Assembly: GCA_009733575.1 (NCBI GenBank)
Contig: ML769515.1
Coordinates: 114,037 to 178,036, forward strand
From: Gymnopus androsaceus JB14
Taxonomy: Eukaryota > Basidiomycota > Agaricomycetes > Agaricales > Omphalotaceae
Direction: 5' to 3'
DNA length: 64,000 bases
Within the stretch, counting starts at the first letter, position 1. The number at the start of each line of letters is the position of its first letter. The notes below the pieces were generated by a model that saw only the letters and a program-made list of their open reading frames with translations, was not told where the DNA came from and did no database searches. The translations under genes and the position numbers were made by a program. Below are positions 22,392 through 34,775 of this stretch, one piece after another.

Positions 22392-22904
22392 GCTGAATAG
22401 GCGCCCAAGAAGCGAGTGCCAGCGGACCGAGTTCCGACAAGCTCTTTCAAGTATGTTCACAGTAGCTCCGTGCAGCGTGGTGTTGCATTCCTCGCGTGGA
22501 TTCTCGGTACTGGGAACTGACAGTGTACGTTGTTCAATTTGTCAGATATTTCCTGTCCTTTGTTTACTTACCCGTAGTGGGAGAGGGAAAAACTACCTGG
22601 TGCATCTACCGAAGGCTTTCATACAATGACGTCTGCATACCGGAGACTAGGATTCTCCGCATCTCCGTTTGCATGCATGTCCTTTTGAAGTTTTCTTTTC
22701 CTTATATAAACTTCTGGTTTCTCGGTCACTAGGCTCAATCAATTCAAACGCCTGGGGATAAGTAATCTCAGGACTCTACTCGAGGTGAAGGTCAAACTCC
22801 AGCTGAATGACGGTCACATCAATGTTAGAAGGCAAATCAGAATAAAAGGCAAGGAACTGCTGTTAAATCTCCTCACACGGATCTCTAAGCCCCCAGCGGT
22901 GAAG

Positions 22905-25357
22905 ATGATGCTTAAATCTAGTGCTATCCACGTATTCGTATTCTCGTTTCTCTGGGGTCTCTCTACTCTTTCCTCAAGCTCAGCAACTGTATACGACAGC
23001 TTTAGCGATCTTCCGTCAACCGTTTATGATTTTATAGTGGTAGGAGGTAAGGTTTCGCCGGATCGTGACATGTCTACTATGAAGTACTCATATCACGGAC
23101 AATGATTCTCTTGCAGGGGGTACCGCAGGAAATGTTCTTGCAAACAGGCTCACAGAGAACACGACGTTCTCTGTGTTGGTACTTGAAGCTGGTGGAACGT
23201 GAGTCTCTCTGTCTCTCTCTCTCTCATGAGACGTGCGATCCCAGTTTTTTTTGTCTCGTTGAGCTGACTACATACTCACTCATTCGTACCACACATTTCA
23301 TTCCTCCAGAAACATTAACGCATTCGAAATCGACGTGCCCTACTTCTGTACCAGGATCAAGCCTCAATTCGACTGGAACTATTCCACCACCGTGCAGAGC
23401 GGGCTGAACGACCGCTCCACCGGATTCCCAAGGGGTTTTATTCTTGGCGGAACGAGCTCTGTCAGTGAGTATTCACTAGGTCTTTTTCTTCCCAAGGGAT
23501 CCCCGGGCCCGTCAAGTGATGACTCTCATTGAATAAAGCAATGTTCTTCCCGTTAACCTATACCTGACGCATTCTCCAGATGGAATGTTTTACACTCGTG
23601 GATCCGCAGATGACTATGATCAATTTGCGGCGGTGACTGGAGACGATGGATGGTCTTGGGAAAATATACAACCCTATCTCGCTCTGGTACGTACCAGAGT
23701 TTGTAAACTTCCTCTCGTTTTTTTCATCTGTGGGGCTTTCGTAGAACGAGAAATTCGTACCTCCTGCAGATGGACACAATATCACCGGCCAATTTAATCC
23801 CTCAGTACACAGTTTCACTGGAATCAACGATGTCAGTCTTCCCGGGTTTTCCCAAAGCATAGACTCTATGGCATTGGAAGCTGCACAAGAGCTCGGTGGA
23901 ATCTTTGAGTACAACGAAGACGTGAATTCAGGTACACCTTTAGGGTTCGGTGAGTGTAGAGCAATTTCAGTATGCCAACCATAATGAGTACGAACTCACT
24001 CTCGCTTACCTATTCAAAGGCTGGCTTCAAAGAACTGTAACCACCCATGGCCGTCGAAGCAGCTCTGCAACATCGTATCTCGCACCTGAATTCATTTCAA
24101 GGAAAGGACTGGATGTTCTCCTCAACGCACGGGTTTCTCGAATCCTTCCGAGCACGTCAAATGGCTCCTCATCCGGATATGCATTCCGTGCCGTCGAATT
24201 TGCTCAAGATCTTGACGGTATGTACTCTTTACAGAACGAGGCAGAATAAATAACTGAGCAAGTTTTAGGTCCCCTTTTCCATGTGAATGCGTCGAAAGAG
24301 ATCATTTTATCTGCTGGAACTATCGGCTCTCCCCAAATCCTTCTCAACTCTGGAATCGGCAACTCCACCACTCTCACCCAGCTCGGAATACCCCCATTAG
24401 TCAACCTTCCTAGTGTTGGACTTAATTTTACTGATCAGCCACTTACCACGAACACCTTCGTTGTCAACTCAACGAAAACGTTAGATAACATTAATCGCAA
24501 TACAACTGTCTCAGATAAGGTCTACACGGAGTTTAACAAGACAGGGATGGGGCCATTGGTGGACACTTTTGCCAATCAGATCGCTTATTTTAGGGCGAAT
24601 GAGAGTTTGACAGAACAGTTTGGCGATCCTTCATCAGGGCCCAATTCTCCGCATATAGAGATATATCCAGAGGTGTGTGATGTGAATTCTAAGTATCGTC
24701 ATTACTTATGCTTGGGCTTTAGAATGGCTTTTTCTTGACTCCTCCGCCTACTGGGTTTTACTTAACAATGACAACTCTGATTGTTAGTCCTGCTTCTCGT
24801 AAGTTCCAAGCTCTCGGTTTTTCTGCTAGTACTAGCTCATTTGCTTTCTTCTTCAGGTGGTACCGTCACCATCAACAGCAGCGATCCGTTTGCTTCTCCT
24901 CTCATCAACCCAGGCTATTTCACCTCACCCTTCGACATTGCGGCAATGCGTCAAGCCTTACAGATCATGTTCCAGTACCTTTCGGCACCAGCGTGGGATG
25001 GATATATCCTTTCTCAATTTGGGATTTTCGAAAATATCACTGCTTCAACGGAGAGCAGCGTATTGGATGACTACATTAAAAATTCCACATCTACCAGTGC
25101 ACATCCCGTGGGAACTGTAGGAATGAGTGCCAAGGGAGCGGATTATGGGGTCGTTGATCCAGACTTAAGAGTGAAAGGGGTAGAAGGGCTTAGAGTGGTG
25201 GACGCTTCTGTCTTCGTGAGTCTCTTTGATACACATTTTGATTTATCCATGTACTGATGAAAGAGCGAAGCCTTTTGTGACAAGTGGACATACTCAAGCT
25301 CCGGTTTATGTATTCGCTGAGCGAGGAGCAGCTCTTATAAAATCCGCCTGGCTTTAG
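22905..25357 (+). CDS. Secreted GMC oxidoreductase, AA3 (aryl-alcohol oxidase-like)
   Basis: GMC flavoenzymes oxidise alcohols or sugars and reduce O2 or quinones; fungal AA3_2 members can feed H2O2 to peroxidases and AA9 enzymes. Ten exons (22905-23046, 23117-23198, 23310-23464, 23580-23686, 23745-23949, 24020-24217, 24269-24672, 24723-24798, 24857-25215, 25271-25357) sum to 1815 nt, or 604 residues with no frame break. Residues 1-25 are a signal peptide. FDFIVVGGG-type dinucleotide binding reads YDFIVVGGGTAGNVLANRL, then LEAGG. The GMC signatures GGTSSVNGMFYTRGS and AGTIGSPQILLNSGIG are present. The catalytic His is in AHPVGTVGM and the second His in TSGHTQAPVYVFAE. Length and motifs fit aryl-alcohol oxidases, but substrate cannot be fixed from sequence. 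A TATATAA-like box lies near 22693. Confidence 0.9.
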
Positions 25358-26242
25358 TATACAAATTGACTTGTACACTTGAAAGTTGTAGTATAAGAAG
25401 CGGCAGTTGGCTTTTAACGTATGGTCGTTTCCAATTGCTGTTCAACTGATGATCTCCTGATTAATGACGAATGAAAGGCAATTTATGCTGGAAGAGCACA
25501 CAAGCCGCAGCCTAGTACGTCGTAAATGGCAATACTACCACTGAAGTAGCGTGATTGGCAAATCGCTTACTAGTCAAACATTTCAAGCTTTGATGCATGA
25601 GAACATTGACCTGTGATTAATTATCTGAAGTACAAGATCTTTTGAGGACGATCAAGCGTGCAGTACAGATGGCCATGTTACACGTTCGTCTGTGTATATC
25701 CCAAAGTCCACAATTTTACCAGAATTCCATAATAAAGAGATTTGGGATAACCAGCTAATTTCGAAACGCGGAAGCAGCGGGTGCATCTACTGTACTTAGT
25801 TTGGTGGATGCGAGAATAAAGTTTGTTGGAACTTGAGATCTCTTCGACGCGCTACTATGCCCGAAACTTCAAGCTTCACGCCCAAGCAAGTAAAAGATCT
25901 GGTCCAGAGAATCATTCTGGCGACAACGAGTAAGTACCGATTAGTTCCCAAATTTCGGCATAGCCTGTGGAGATGTGAGCGTTGGGAATGAAGAATTCTG
26001 GCGCTCCAAGAAATACAGATTTAGAAGGAAGCACTGTCTACAGTGCAGTACAACAGAGTTACAAGAAAATTTGGTGCAAGTACAGTAGTGTAAACAATAC
26101 AGCGATAGCGTTAGAAAGCATTTCAAGAAACATACATCATAAGATAATAATAGTCTCGTAGGGACGGCGAAGAAAATTGTCCAGCGGCTCGCCAGCAGCG
26201 AATAATCGTCGATGATAGATGAGCGATAAAGGCAAAGCGAAA
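25358..26242. other. Intergenic; holds one possible orphan first exon
   Basis: At 25857-25929 an ATG opens 24 codons (MPETSSFTPKQVKDLVQRII and a few more) ending at a perfect GTAAGT donor. This looks like a first exon, but no continuation is found downstream before the MYND gene that runs in the opposite direction. It may be a gene fragment. The rest of the interval shows nothing. Confidence 0.3.
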
Positions 26243-27454
26243 TCATTGCTCGGCGTTGGCCATACGCGTCCTCAAATAAAGCTGTTCTTCAGAATCTTCC
26301 TGAGCTGTCGGTGTCGTCCAAGGTTCTGCAGAATCGATCGTGCTAGCATCAATGGTGACAGAGTACTCGATCTCGAGTTGGCGTCGGATTTGGTCAATAT
26401 TGAGACCATAACCACTATCGGGGGCAAAGTCTTCGATGATTGTGAGCATCTTGTGTACCGCGGATATCGACCCACAAGCCATTGCTCGACGACGAGCGAC
26501 AAGGAAGTCCAATTTGGCTGGAAGATGAATGTGAGTGGAGTACATGCCACGAAGGAGATGAGGCAACTGACCGGCACAATTCGGGAGTATGAGTGCTCTA
26601 GTACGCTTGGGTCCAATGACGAACTGTAGCGGTATGTTAGTATTTACAGGCTAACAGATGACTGGAGCATGAGAATGCTAACATGGTAGTCTGTATTCTG
26701 ATTCAGAGAGTGCGGATGGCTCAGAAAGAATATTTGTTGCTCTAAAGCGGCGGTGCGAATATATCCAGGAACCGGACTAGGACAACCGACAAACTGGCCC
26801 GGAAACTGATCTTTCATCGAAAGGAAAACTTGCGGATCGTATTTCATTTGGGCGCAATGATTTTTGTGTTCTTTCCAGTCTTTTGTCTGGCATTCCCTAT
26901 TAAAGTGCGTTAGGTTTATGGCCCAGGCTCAAGGAAGTCGACTTACGAGGAGCAGTACCAAGCAACCTTGCATCGGCTACAGCATTTCAAGGTTCTGCTA
27001 TCGTCACTGGCATGGCATGTGTAACACGCGTAAACCATTGGCGCTGCGTCCTCTTCGCACTGCGACTCGTCTATCCGCAAAGCGGACTTTTCTTGCACCT
27101 TGTGGGACGCCTGAATCTTTTGCTCTTCAGTGTCAGCTGAGCCACTGTCCATCAAAGCGGAAGCTTGGTTGGTTTGGGTGCAATAAGGCCGATGTTCTTT
27201 CCAATCTTTCATCTGGCACTCCCTGCGCACAACGTTAGGTATTTTGATCATAAGTATCCAGACAGGTCGGCTTACGAGGAGCAGTACCAAACGGACTTGC
27301 ATCGACCGCATCGTTTGAGATTTTTGCGATCGGGAGCAGGCTTGTGGCAAGTACAACACGCATAACGCGCCGAGTATGAGCCGCTTTCGTCCTCTACCTG
27401 GATAACCGATTTCTCCTGGGCTATTTTCGACGCCTGAATCTTTTGCTCTTCCAT
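26243..27454 (-). CDS. Protein with two MYND zinc fingers
   Basis: MYND fingers bind two zincs and mediate protein-protein contacts. Exons 27454-27276, 27222-26947, 26896-26683 and 26623-26243 join to 349 residues without a break. Finger 1 has CCTCH, RCGRCKSVWYCS and ECQMKDWKEHRPYC. Finger 2 has CYTCH, CCSRCKVAWYCS and ECQTKDWKEHKNHC. Both fingers are split by an intron at the same place (after WYCSS, phase 2), so the finger was duplicated with its intron. EEQKIQAS precedes each finger, which confirms the internal duplication. The C-terminal 170 residues (FFLSHPHSLNQ, GQLPHLLRGMYSTHIHLP, KMLTIIEDFAPDSG) have no family I recognise. Such MYND proteins are numerous in Agaricomycetes and their partners are unknown. 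A decayed relative lies directly upstream. Confidence 0.85.
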
Positions 27455-27943
27455 GGTAATTGTGCTGTTGAGCCTAGCCGCAGTCGTCGCCTATCTAACG
27501 AGTGTCAATGGTGAGATTATCAAATGCAAAAGAAAAGACATACGTATGCTTGCAAGACCCCAATGAGCGTACCCAATGTAGGAATCGCGAAGTAGATTCG
27601 TCCTACGCAGAGCTGCTTTGTTCTGGACTAGCAAAATGCAACGAGTGGCTTGGTCGTGGAGAAGAAGAAAAAAGAGAAGCTGAACAATTCGAAGTCCGAA
27701 CGGAGTGACGCAACCCTCCGCGAGCACATGCCGCTCGCGCTTCATTAAACACTAGTTGACATGCCCATAAAAATTACAAAACAGATTAATACAGTGTAGA
27801 GTGTCGAGGATTATAATGACGAAGACGAGAAAGTGCTACACGTTGGCCTTCATTCCATTAGAGTTCCTGTGCAATACAGCAAGAGCTCAAAAGCGCAAAG
27901 AAGGATAGCAACGAGCAGCCCTCTTTGCTAATGGTCCTTCCTA

Positions 27944-28690
27944 CTAGCTTCCTACTGGTAATACCCGATTTAGCACTTTAAAATATAACCTTTCTTCGTT
28001 TGAACGGCTTTGCAGACTGTAAGGTACTAGGGGAAACGCTGATAGAATCCTCGAGCTCGAACTGACGTCGAATTTATCAGTGGTTAGACTAAGGTGACTT
28101 TCGCGCAGCAAATCGAGGGTTTTAACCATTGCATGAATTACAAGGTATGGATCCAGAGGACATGGCTCAACGACGAGTATGAGAAAGATTGGTCTGGCTG
28201 GAACAGCAAGTGAGCGAAGAATGTTGGGGATAAGACAGAATAACTGGCTATGAGAGTCAGGATTGCATTCGACCTGGTCTTCTTGTATCCAGTGTTGAGC
28301 TGTATATGAGGGTGCATTAGTGCGGAGACGGGAAGTGTAAGAAAACATTTACGAACATAGTAATCTTGGGTTTGCGAGTCCGATTTACTGAGATCCCAAA
28401 TCTGTCAGCATACTAGTGCAGACGTACGAACGAATCCAGGATCTGGTCAAGATAGCCAATGAAATGGTCGGGATGAAGTTTGGGGTTGGAGCAACAGATT
28501 TTGGATCGAAATTCTAGCGGCCACAGCGTACCGGCTGGCAGTCCCTGCGTATTTTATTAGCTATGGCAGCAGTTATGAGAAAGGCGACCTACAATGAAGA
28601 GTACCAAACTAGCTCGTACCATGCACCGTTTCAGAACTTTACGCTATTCGCTGGCATTTACAACAGCCATAAGGCTCGGCTTAGGTGACA
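27944..28690 (-). pseudogene. Decayed MYND-type relative
   Basis: On the minus strand near 28680, GCCKCQ followed after a frame change by KVLKRC and YELVWYSS aligns with the first half of the neighbour's MYND finger; the donor is degraded. An acceptor at about 28547 (AATACGCAG) precedes DCQ and, after a shift, a stretch ending in CCSNPKLHPDHFIGYLDQIL, in place of the second half. Further down, 28348-27944 encodes SHSQLFCLIPNILRSL and VIHAMVKTLDLL, comparable in position to the neighbour's C-terminal domain. Stops, shifts and lost cysteines indicate a dead gene. Confidence 0.45.
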
Positions 28691-29206
28691 TGGATGTTGT
28701 ATTCTTGGAGCTCTTGAAGTAGAGTCGGAGCCACACATACTGTAGCGACTTTGATTGGGTGGAAAGGGCCGTACTAATGAAGCGTTTCAGATGCATGATT
28801 ACTAGACAAGACAGAACATACTTATACGTCCAGGGTAGCTTGAAGCGTTGCGCCGATGAACCGATTCTGTAGAAGAATGCTCACATGAAGTATGCCTTGA
28901 GTTGGCCTGGTGCCTCGGTATATCGGAGCTCATAAGAACATCGGCTTCAAATAAGATTCTTTCTTATTCGCCTGCCCTGTAAAGCCATTCCCATGGCTTC
29001 TCAACAGTGAAGGAATCATCGAGCGAGCGATACTTGGTATCCCGTAGTTTCGATGTTCTTCGCCTGGCTCTTGAGCTTGAAGCGCATCGAGTGTACTGTA
29101 GTGAGTGACGCAATGGTCAAAACGGCGCCTATTTTGGAGCCCACGTGTAAGAAAAAAGCGCGCGCTGCGAGCGCTTCACCTTTGCGGCGTCATTTCCTTG
29201 ACCAAT
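28691..29206. other. Intergenic, no gene seen
   Basis: This lies between the divergent MYND relic and the BTB gene. An in-frame extension of the BTB frame upstream to 29105 exists, but the later ATG gives the family-like N-terminus. Confidence 0.35.
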
Positions 29207-30085
29207 ATGTCAAGCGACTCTGCTCAATATCATCCACAATTCAACTCTTCTGAAGCAGACACTGTCCTGGCTTCTTTAGAAGGAACCCTCTATCGAGTTC
29301 CTTCCTTTGTCCTTCGAGCTACATCTGGATTCTGGAACTCTCTCCTCTCTTTACCATCTGACCCTGTATCGTCCACTTGCTCTCCGATCCCCACATCACA
29401 AAACGATGCTATCCTCGAGCCAATGCTTCGGCTCATGAGCGGCCTTCCGATACCTTTCTGGTCACAAAGAGAATGCGATTCAGATGAATCGAACGAGAAA
29501 TATTTCGTAGAAATCGAAGCCCTCCTGACGCTCGCTGAGTCTTGGGATGCTCCAGGACCTCTATCCATCTTGCGTTTCGGAATTACCTCACCCATGTTTC
29601 TCGATCAGCCGCTCCGTTTGTATGCCATTGCTACCCATTTCGAATGGCACCCTGAAGCAAAGCTTGCTTCCAAGCATTCTTTGGGGTTGGATCTATATGA
29701 TGACGAACACGAGGAAGCCCTGAATCGTTTATCATCGAAACACCTCCTTGCATTACTCAGGCTCCACCGTAATCGGAGGAACGCGTTGAAGGTGTTTCTG
29801 GATGATCCGGAAGTGTTCAGCCTCGGAAACGCTGACAATTCACGCTGTAATTGCAACGGAGACATAGATAATTCCGCTTGGAGGGAGCTCAAGGCAAGAA
29901 TTATCCGCGAGATGGATCAAAATTCGAGAGGATCCTTCGTCGGTTCGTGGGAGATGGAAGAATGGAAAGAGTCGGTGAGATGTTGGAAGGCCAAGTGCGG
30001 CAAGTGTAATTCACCGTTGTACCATAAAGGTCAGACAATTCGCAAAATGAAGGATGGCTTGAAAGCGTTACCAGATACGATTTGA
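29207..30085 (+). CDS. BTB/POZ domain protein
   Basis: This is a single-exon frame of 292 residues. An N-terminal BTB fold is suggested by the layout common in Agaricomycetes: SSEADTVLASLEGTLYRVPSFVL corresponds to the usual 'DVVLVSSDGVRFRVHSFVL' type of strand pair, followed by FWNSLLSLP and the helix PMLRLMSGLPIP. EIEALLTLAESWDAPG then SILRFGI and LYAIATHFEWHPEA form the helical C-lobe of this protein type. RCNCNG and KAKCGKCNSPLYHKG near the C-terminus contribute cysteines that could bind a metal. BTB proteins dimerise and often act as Cul3 adaptors; the partner here is unknown. The frame is open to 29105, but the ATG at 29207 puts the BTB at the start. Confidence 0.75.
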   Translation: MSSDSAQYHPQFNSSEADTVLASLEGTLYRVPSFVLRATSGFWNSLLSLPSDPVSSTCSPIPTSQNDAILEPMLRLMSGLPIPFWSQRECDSDESNEKYFVEIEALLTLAESWDAPGPLSILRFGITSPMFLDQPLRLYAIATHFEWHPEAKLASKHSLGLDLYDDEHEEALNRLSSKHLLALLRLHRNRRNALKVFLDDPEVFSLGNADNSRCNCNGDIDNSAWRELKARIIREMDQNSRGSFVGSWEMEEWKESVRCWKAKCGKCNSPLYHKGQTIRKMKDGLKALPDTI

Positions 30086-30269
30086 GGTGGATTTCGAAAT
30101 CTAGAATTACTCCCTGCAATACTATATTTTTATTGTAGTGGGAACGAGGTTTGGAACGCAATTCAACAGCATTGCTATTTGTTGTCACAAGGACAGATCA
30201 CTATCATCCATATATCTTCTATTTGCAAACTAGTACACTTCCCCATTCCTCTTTCTCACTGACACCGCC

Positions 30270-31098
30270 ATGTCAAACAGTGGAACGACTATAATTTTTT
30301 ATGATATCCCTTTTGCAGAGCCAGGCGTGTGCTGGTCACCGTTTACTTGGAGAACAAGGTGAGCATCTATCTTCCTACATCTGTGCGGCTTATCTGATCT
30401 TACACTGCAGGTATTGCCTCAATTACAAAGGCCTTCCATACAGAACCGAATGGGTCGAATATCCCGATATTGAAGCTCTTTGCATCAAGATCGGTGCAGC
30501 CCCAACCGACGTTCAAGACGACGGCGTCACGCCAGAATATACACTTCCTGTGATATACGATCCCACGACAGGTCGAGCCGTTTCAGACTCATTCGACATC
30601 GCCGTATATCTAGATGCCACATACCCTTCCACTCCGCGTGTTATGCATCCAGGAATGCAGGGGATCCAAACTGCGTGCGCATCATACGCCAACTTCCAAA
30701 CAGCACGCGTGCGGCCATTTGTCATTCCTGCGGTTTTCCAGAAGCTACCTCCCGGACGAAGTCAGGAATACTTTCGACGCACAAGGGAGGTGACTATCGG
30801 GTGCAAGCTGGAGGATTGGACACCCCGAGGAGAGGATGGTGTTCGTGAGTGGAAGGCATTTGAAAGAGGGCTTATGTTTGTGGACAAGCCCTACAAGAGA
30901 GCTAGGAAGGAAACCGGAGGTCGATTTATATGTGGGGAACATCCGACCTTTGCCGATTTCGCTCTGGCGGGTGTTCTTCAGTGGTGCAAAGAAGGGTTTG
31001 GGCCGGAGAGCGAAGAGTGGCGGGATATTTCAAGTTGGGAAGATAGGAAATGGGAAACGTTCCTGAACAATTTGGAGATGGTTGCACAAGTCCAGTGA
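30270..31098 (+). CDS. Glutathione S-transferase, FuA-like
   Basis: Glutathione transferases conjugate or reduce electrophiles in the cytosol; the fungal FuA class is linked to handling of wood-derived aromatics. Exons 30270-30358 and 30411-31098 join (GTGAGC...CAG) to 258 residues. The N-terminus has IIFYDIPFAEPGVCWSPFTW followed by RTRYCLNYKGLPYRTEWVEY, a thioredoxin-fold start with the class-typical W-S-P-x-T-W segment. TLPVIYDPTTGRAVSDSFDIA contains the cis-Pro and the Ser that contacts glutathione. The C-terminal helical domain includes FICGEHPTFADFALAGVLQW, with the N-capping box Asp. No signal peptide is present. The start is chosen at MSNSGTT because it precedes the conserved strand. 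Confidence 0.88.
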
Positions 31099-32035
31099 AC
31101 TGAGGGCTGGGGATGCTTCAATGCATTACACTTAATTTGTTCACAATCAATGCAAATGATATAGGAAGAAACATTTCATATTTGACGGATTCAAGAGGGC
31201 TGAACCGCCGGCTGCCTGCGATACGTTCATTCTCACAGCGTCTTGAAAATGATATCTGAAGATCATAGCGTTAACGTCCAACTCATCCTATAGATAACAA
31301 ATCAGAACAGAAATATACTTTCCACTTTTTATAGCGGTCCATCGAATCGACGTTGCCAATCCTCGGGGAGTGGATTAGCCATGGAACACTGTTAGCGGGT
31401 GCTAAACTCTAGCGTTCTATATTCCTACACAAGACCTTGTGTAGGCACTGCACTCCTTCGGACCCGTCTTGTTTTCCACTGGACTATGCCGAATACTTAA
31501 TGCATCTTGATTCTTCATATCTTCGTATCTTCTTTACACTCAGGCCCTACCGGTTCCTGGTTCTCCAGCTTCCAAATCCATCTATAACGAAAGACTCTGA
31601 TACCTCTAACCTCGTTTAACCTCACCTTTATTTTTCCTGAGAAATACCGACTGGCACCGGACTGGTGGCGCTTCAATGGACTGGGGAGTCTGAATTCACC
31701 CCCTCAAGTTCCGTGTCATATCAGAATTGAGAATGCACCTGTCGATGCAATTTGATAAGAGTAATATTGAGGAACCTTCCTTAAATGCTGATGAGAACGC
31801 GTGCAAAGTTTTATTAAGAAGGCTTTCCATGCTTCCGCTGGTTCGGGTCTGTCTTTTCTGTTCTATGGAATAATGTGGAACAGGTCAGGAAGCAGATGAG
31901 AGTCGATATCCAGTTATGTTCAGTCTGGGAGATGATCGAGTGTAATTCCATTCTTCAGTACTGCGACAAACTAGCATTATAAATATATCAGTATAGGATA
32001 AAGAAAGTTTACTTTTAACGAGAAAGTCGACCTTT
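31099..32035. other. Intergenic, no gene seen
   Basis: This is convergent space between the glutathione transferase and the minus-strand cyclophilin. Only short open frames without features are present. Confidence 0.35.
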
Positions 32036-32868
32036 CTACACTGTCCCGCAATGGGTGATTGTGATTTGACGCACAGGTTGACCAGAAATGGATCCCTGAG
32101 CCTCAATCGCCTCAATTACATCCATGCCATCGACAACCTCTCCAAAGACAACGTGGAGACCGTCCAACTGCCAGTGAGGTTATTAATTTGATTTAGGGAT
32201 TAGCGTCTGACTTGGAGACGGGAGATACTTACCCATGTAGTGGGTACAGTAGTTATGAAAAACTACCGAGCATCAATGCATTTCAGTAGGAGCCTTGTTT
32301 GTGCAAGGAGAAAGCATGTAATGCTTACTTGAGATCCATTAGAGTTTGGTCCAGAATTCGCCATTGACAGAAGCCCAGGTCGTGAATGGGAAATTCGGAA
32401 GTTCTCGTCTATAACCAGACACGTCAGCAGGCGTCATAAAGTGAATAAGGTCGACGAGAGGAAACTTCACCATTAAACTTTTTGCCATAAATCGAGTATC
32501 CCCCAGTGCCATTCTGAGCCGTGAAATCACCTAAAAAAAATCCTGTTAATATTTATATTCGGTCTCTTTGGATAGGACTAACCGCCCTGTATCATGAACT
32601 ACCAATAAATAAAGGATGTTAGTAAGTATTCATACATTACGGGAGAAGTGAATGCTTGCTTTACGAATGACACGATGAAAAATGCAATTTTTATATCCAA
32701 ACCCATGTTCTCCTGTACACAGCTGGCGGAAATTGTTTGCCGTACGCGGAACCACGCTTTTTGCACAATCAATAATGTCACTGTGCTGACAGATTTGTTT
32801 TGAAGATACCTATCGTAAAGCTCGAATACTATACGTCCAGCAGGATGCCCTTGGATCGAAATATCGAA
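32036..32868 (-). CDS. Cyclophilin-type peptidyl-prolyl isomerase
   Basis: Cyclophilins catalyse proline cis-trans isomerisation in protein folding. Minus-strand exons read in order: [19 protein letters not shown], then [16 protein letters not shown] with [53 protein letters not shown] with [13 protein letters not shown], and [20 protein letters not shown], ending ITHCGTV at a stop at 32036. Catalytic Arg is in FHRVI, and the active-site QxxxQ/MANSGP and FFITT blocks are intact. Gene structure is intron-dense. At the HRVI to FMIQG junction (32670-32605) the splice phases do not match, which implies a small deletion or error. A start exon upstream of 32868 was not identified, so the 5' end is open. 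Likely cytosolic. Confidence 0.7.
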
Positions 32869-34664
32869 CTGCCCGGAGCGTTAAGCAATTGTAGGGGTCA
32901 GTGCATCCTAAATATCACTCGCAAACACGTTCGACCTGCGTTCCAGCTATTGATAAGCTGGTTTAAATAGACAGAGAGAACTCACATTGAATTTGCTCCT
33001 GCTGCAATTTTATAGAGAACAAATTACACGTGATAATTTCATTCACGAGCGGCATACCTGTTTTGAACCTCTACCGTGAGCGGCGGTTTATGAATGGGTG
33101 AAGAGGGTGCTGAACTTTGGGCCTGAGCCTCTGGGCAGGTTTTATACTCGATGATACCGTTTCTGATTTGCATTCGACGTTTCATTCAGTGGCTCCAAAT
33201 CATAATCCAGAACACTGAATTCTCCTCAGCTTGTGTTCTTTCATCCTCATCTGTCTAGATTCTACGAACAGATATTCCTTAAACTCCGGCGACAGGCAGG
33301 CTAATCTCATTCCTGTCACTGGCAGTAACTATAGGGCATTAATTTGACCCTTCAGGACCTTCGAGATTCGAGCTTCCAAGTCTGCTTTTCCTAGGAATCA
33401 TTGAAGATCCAATGACAGCCCAGTATGTTGTTTTTATTAAAGTTTCACAAGTTCTCACAAAATGATGTCTATATTTGATCATAGAATGAACAGGGAAGCC
33501 AGGACTACATAGAACACCGGCGATGAACAACGTTCTCATAGGTTCTCATGCTAATGTCTCTCGCTACGTTAAGGGGATATGATTCGGGAAAGGCCGCATC
33601 TACCCATACCGAGCCATTGACTTATTCGTTATTCGGAACATTTGAAAGGAAGGTATATGTAATTCCTCTCGCTCTCTCACTAATGGCAGAAATATAGATG
33701 CAGGATGTGATACAAGGCACAAGAATTTCTCTAACGCAATTACTTCCGCAGCCATGATCTTTTCTTTGGGTAGCATTTTTCGGTCATTGCCCGGTATGCT
33801 TGACTGTTTATACATGAGCATATCACTGGCACCTTCTTCTTATGATGTTTTTCCCAGTCCCTCTGCCGTCTCAGAATGTACAGATGAAGATGGCTCTGAT
33901 GACGTGCCATCTTTCTACTGTTGTCGTAAAGACATGTAGAAAAAGGTCGATGGGCGTAGACTTTGCCTTTTCGAAGGTACGCTCATTCGCACGACACTCC
34001 ACCTTCACTTAGCCGCTCGTATTTTGAATCTGTAGAATTACGGACACAACTTGGCCTTTTAAATGCCTATCAAGACTAGCCTCCAGACGGATCTACAAGT
34101 GTGCACTGTAGTTTAGTGCGCCACGGTGCGGCTGACCAGGAGAAAGCGCAATCAAACTTTCAGAATAAATGGAATTCGAGCGCTCGTCATAGAATGAACC
34201 ACACCATACGCCACCAATTTGCTACCGCTACACTTATAATAACGGATATCTCCTCCCGTATGACGTTCACAGATACGTTTATCCATATTCATCCTGAACA
34301 GAAGCTTCAAGCTTATTTTTGGGAGATGCCAGCGGTCAAGACGCTGTAAACCATCATTTTTCTTAGGCCGAGGCACCATCTGGACGCAGTCCAATTGATA
34401 TCTTCTGTAGCCTTCTTGAACGAGCTAGGGTCTTTGATCCCTGAAATCAATGCTACAACCCCAAATGTCGCATACACGAAAGGCTCCCAGTCATCTCCGT
34501 GGAATAACCCACATTGCGTACCTCTGAAACTCAACGAAACGATCCTTCAAGGCCTCAAGTCCAGATCGGCCTACGACCTCTCTTTTTCGAGACTTGAATG
34601 AACTCTCATAATGTAAGAGTTCATGATCTTGAAACGATCATCGAGTTTATGCTGATCGTTGGGA
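32869..34664. other. Long stretch without a supported gene
   Basis: The part next to 32869 must hold the missing 5' exon and promoter of the cyclophilin. Beyond it, small open frames at 33339-33821 (minus) and 34101-34610 (both strands) show no domain and no paired splice sites. I see nothing definite. Confidence 0.3.
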
Positions 34665-34775
34665 CTCGAGAAAGCTTATTCAAATTGGGGCTAGCTTACT
34701 CGTCCCAACGCCTGGCATATTTTGGCGCTGTTTGGGACGAGAAAATTAGCTCCAATTCGAATAAGCTTTCTCGAG
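34665..34775. repeat. Hairpin-forming inverted repeat
   Basis: Two 42-nt arms, 34665-34706 and 34734-34775, are inverted copies with about 86% identity (CTCGAGAAAGCTTATTC at the outer ends, CTCGTCCC/GGGACGAG inside). They are separated by a 27-nt loop. CAACGCCTGG occurs just inside the left arm and again just outside the right arm. It resembles a tiny fold-back MITE. Confidence 0.8.
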
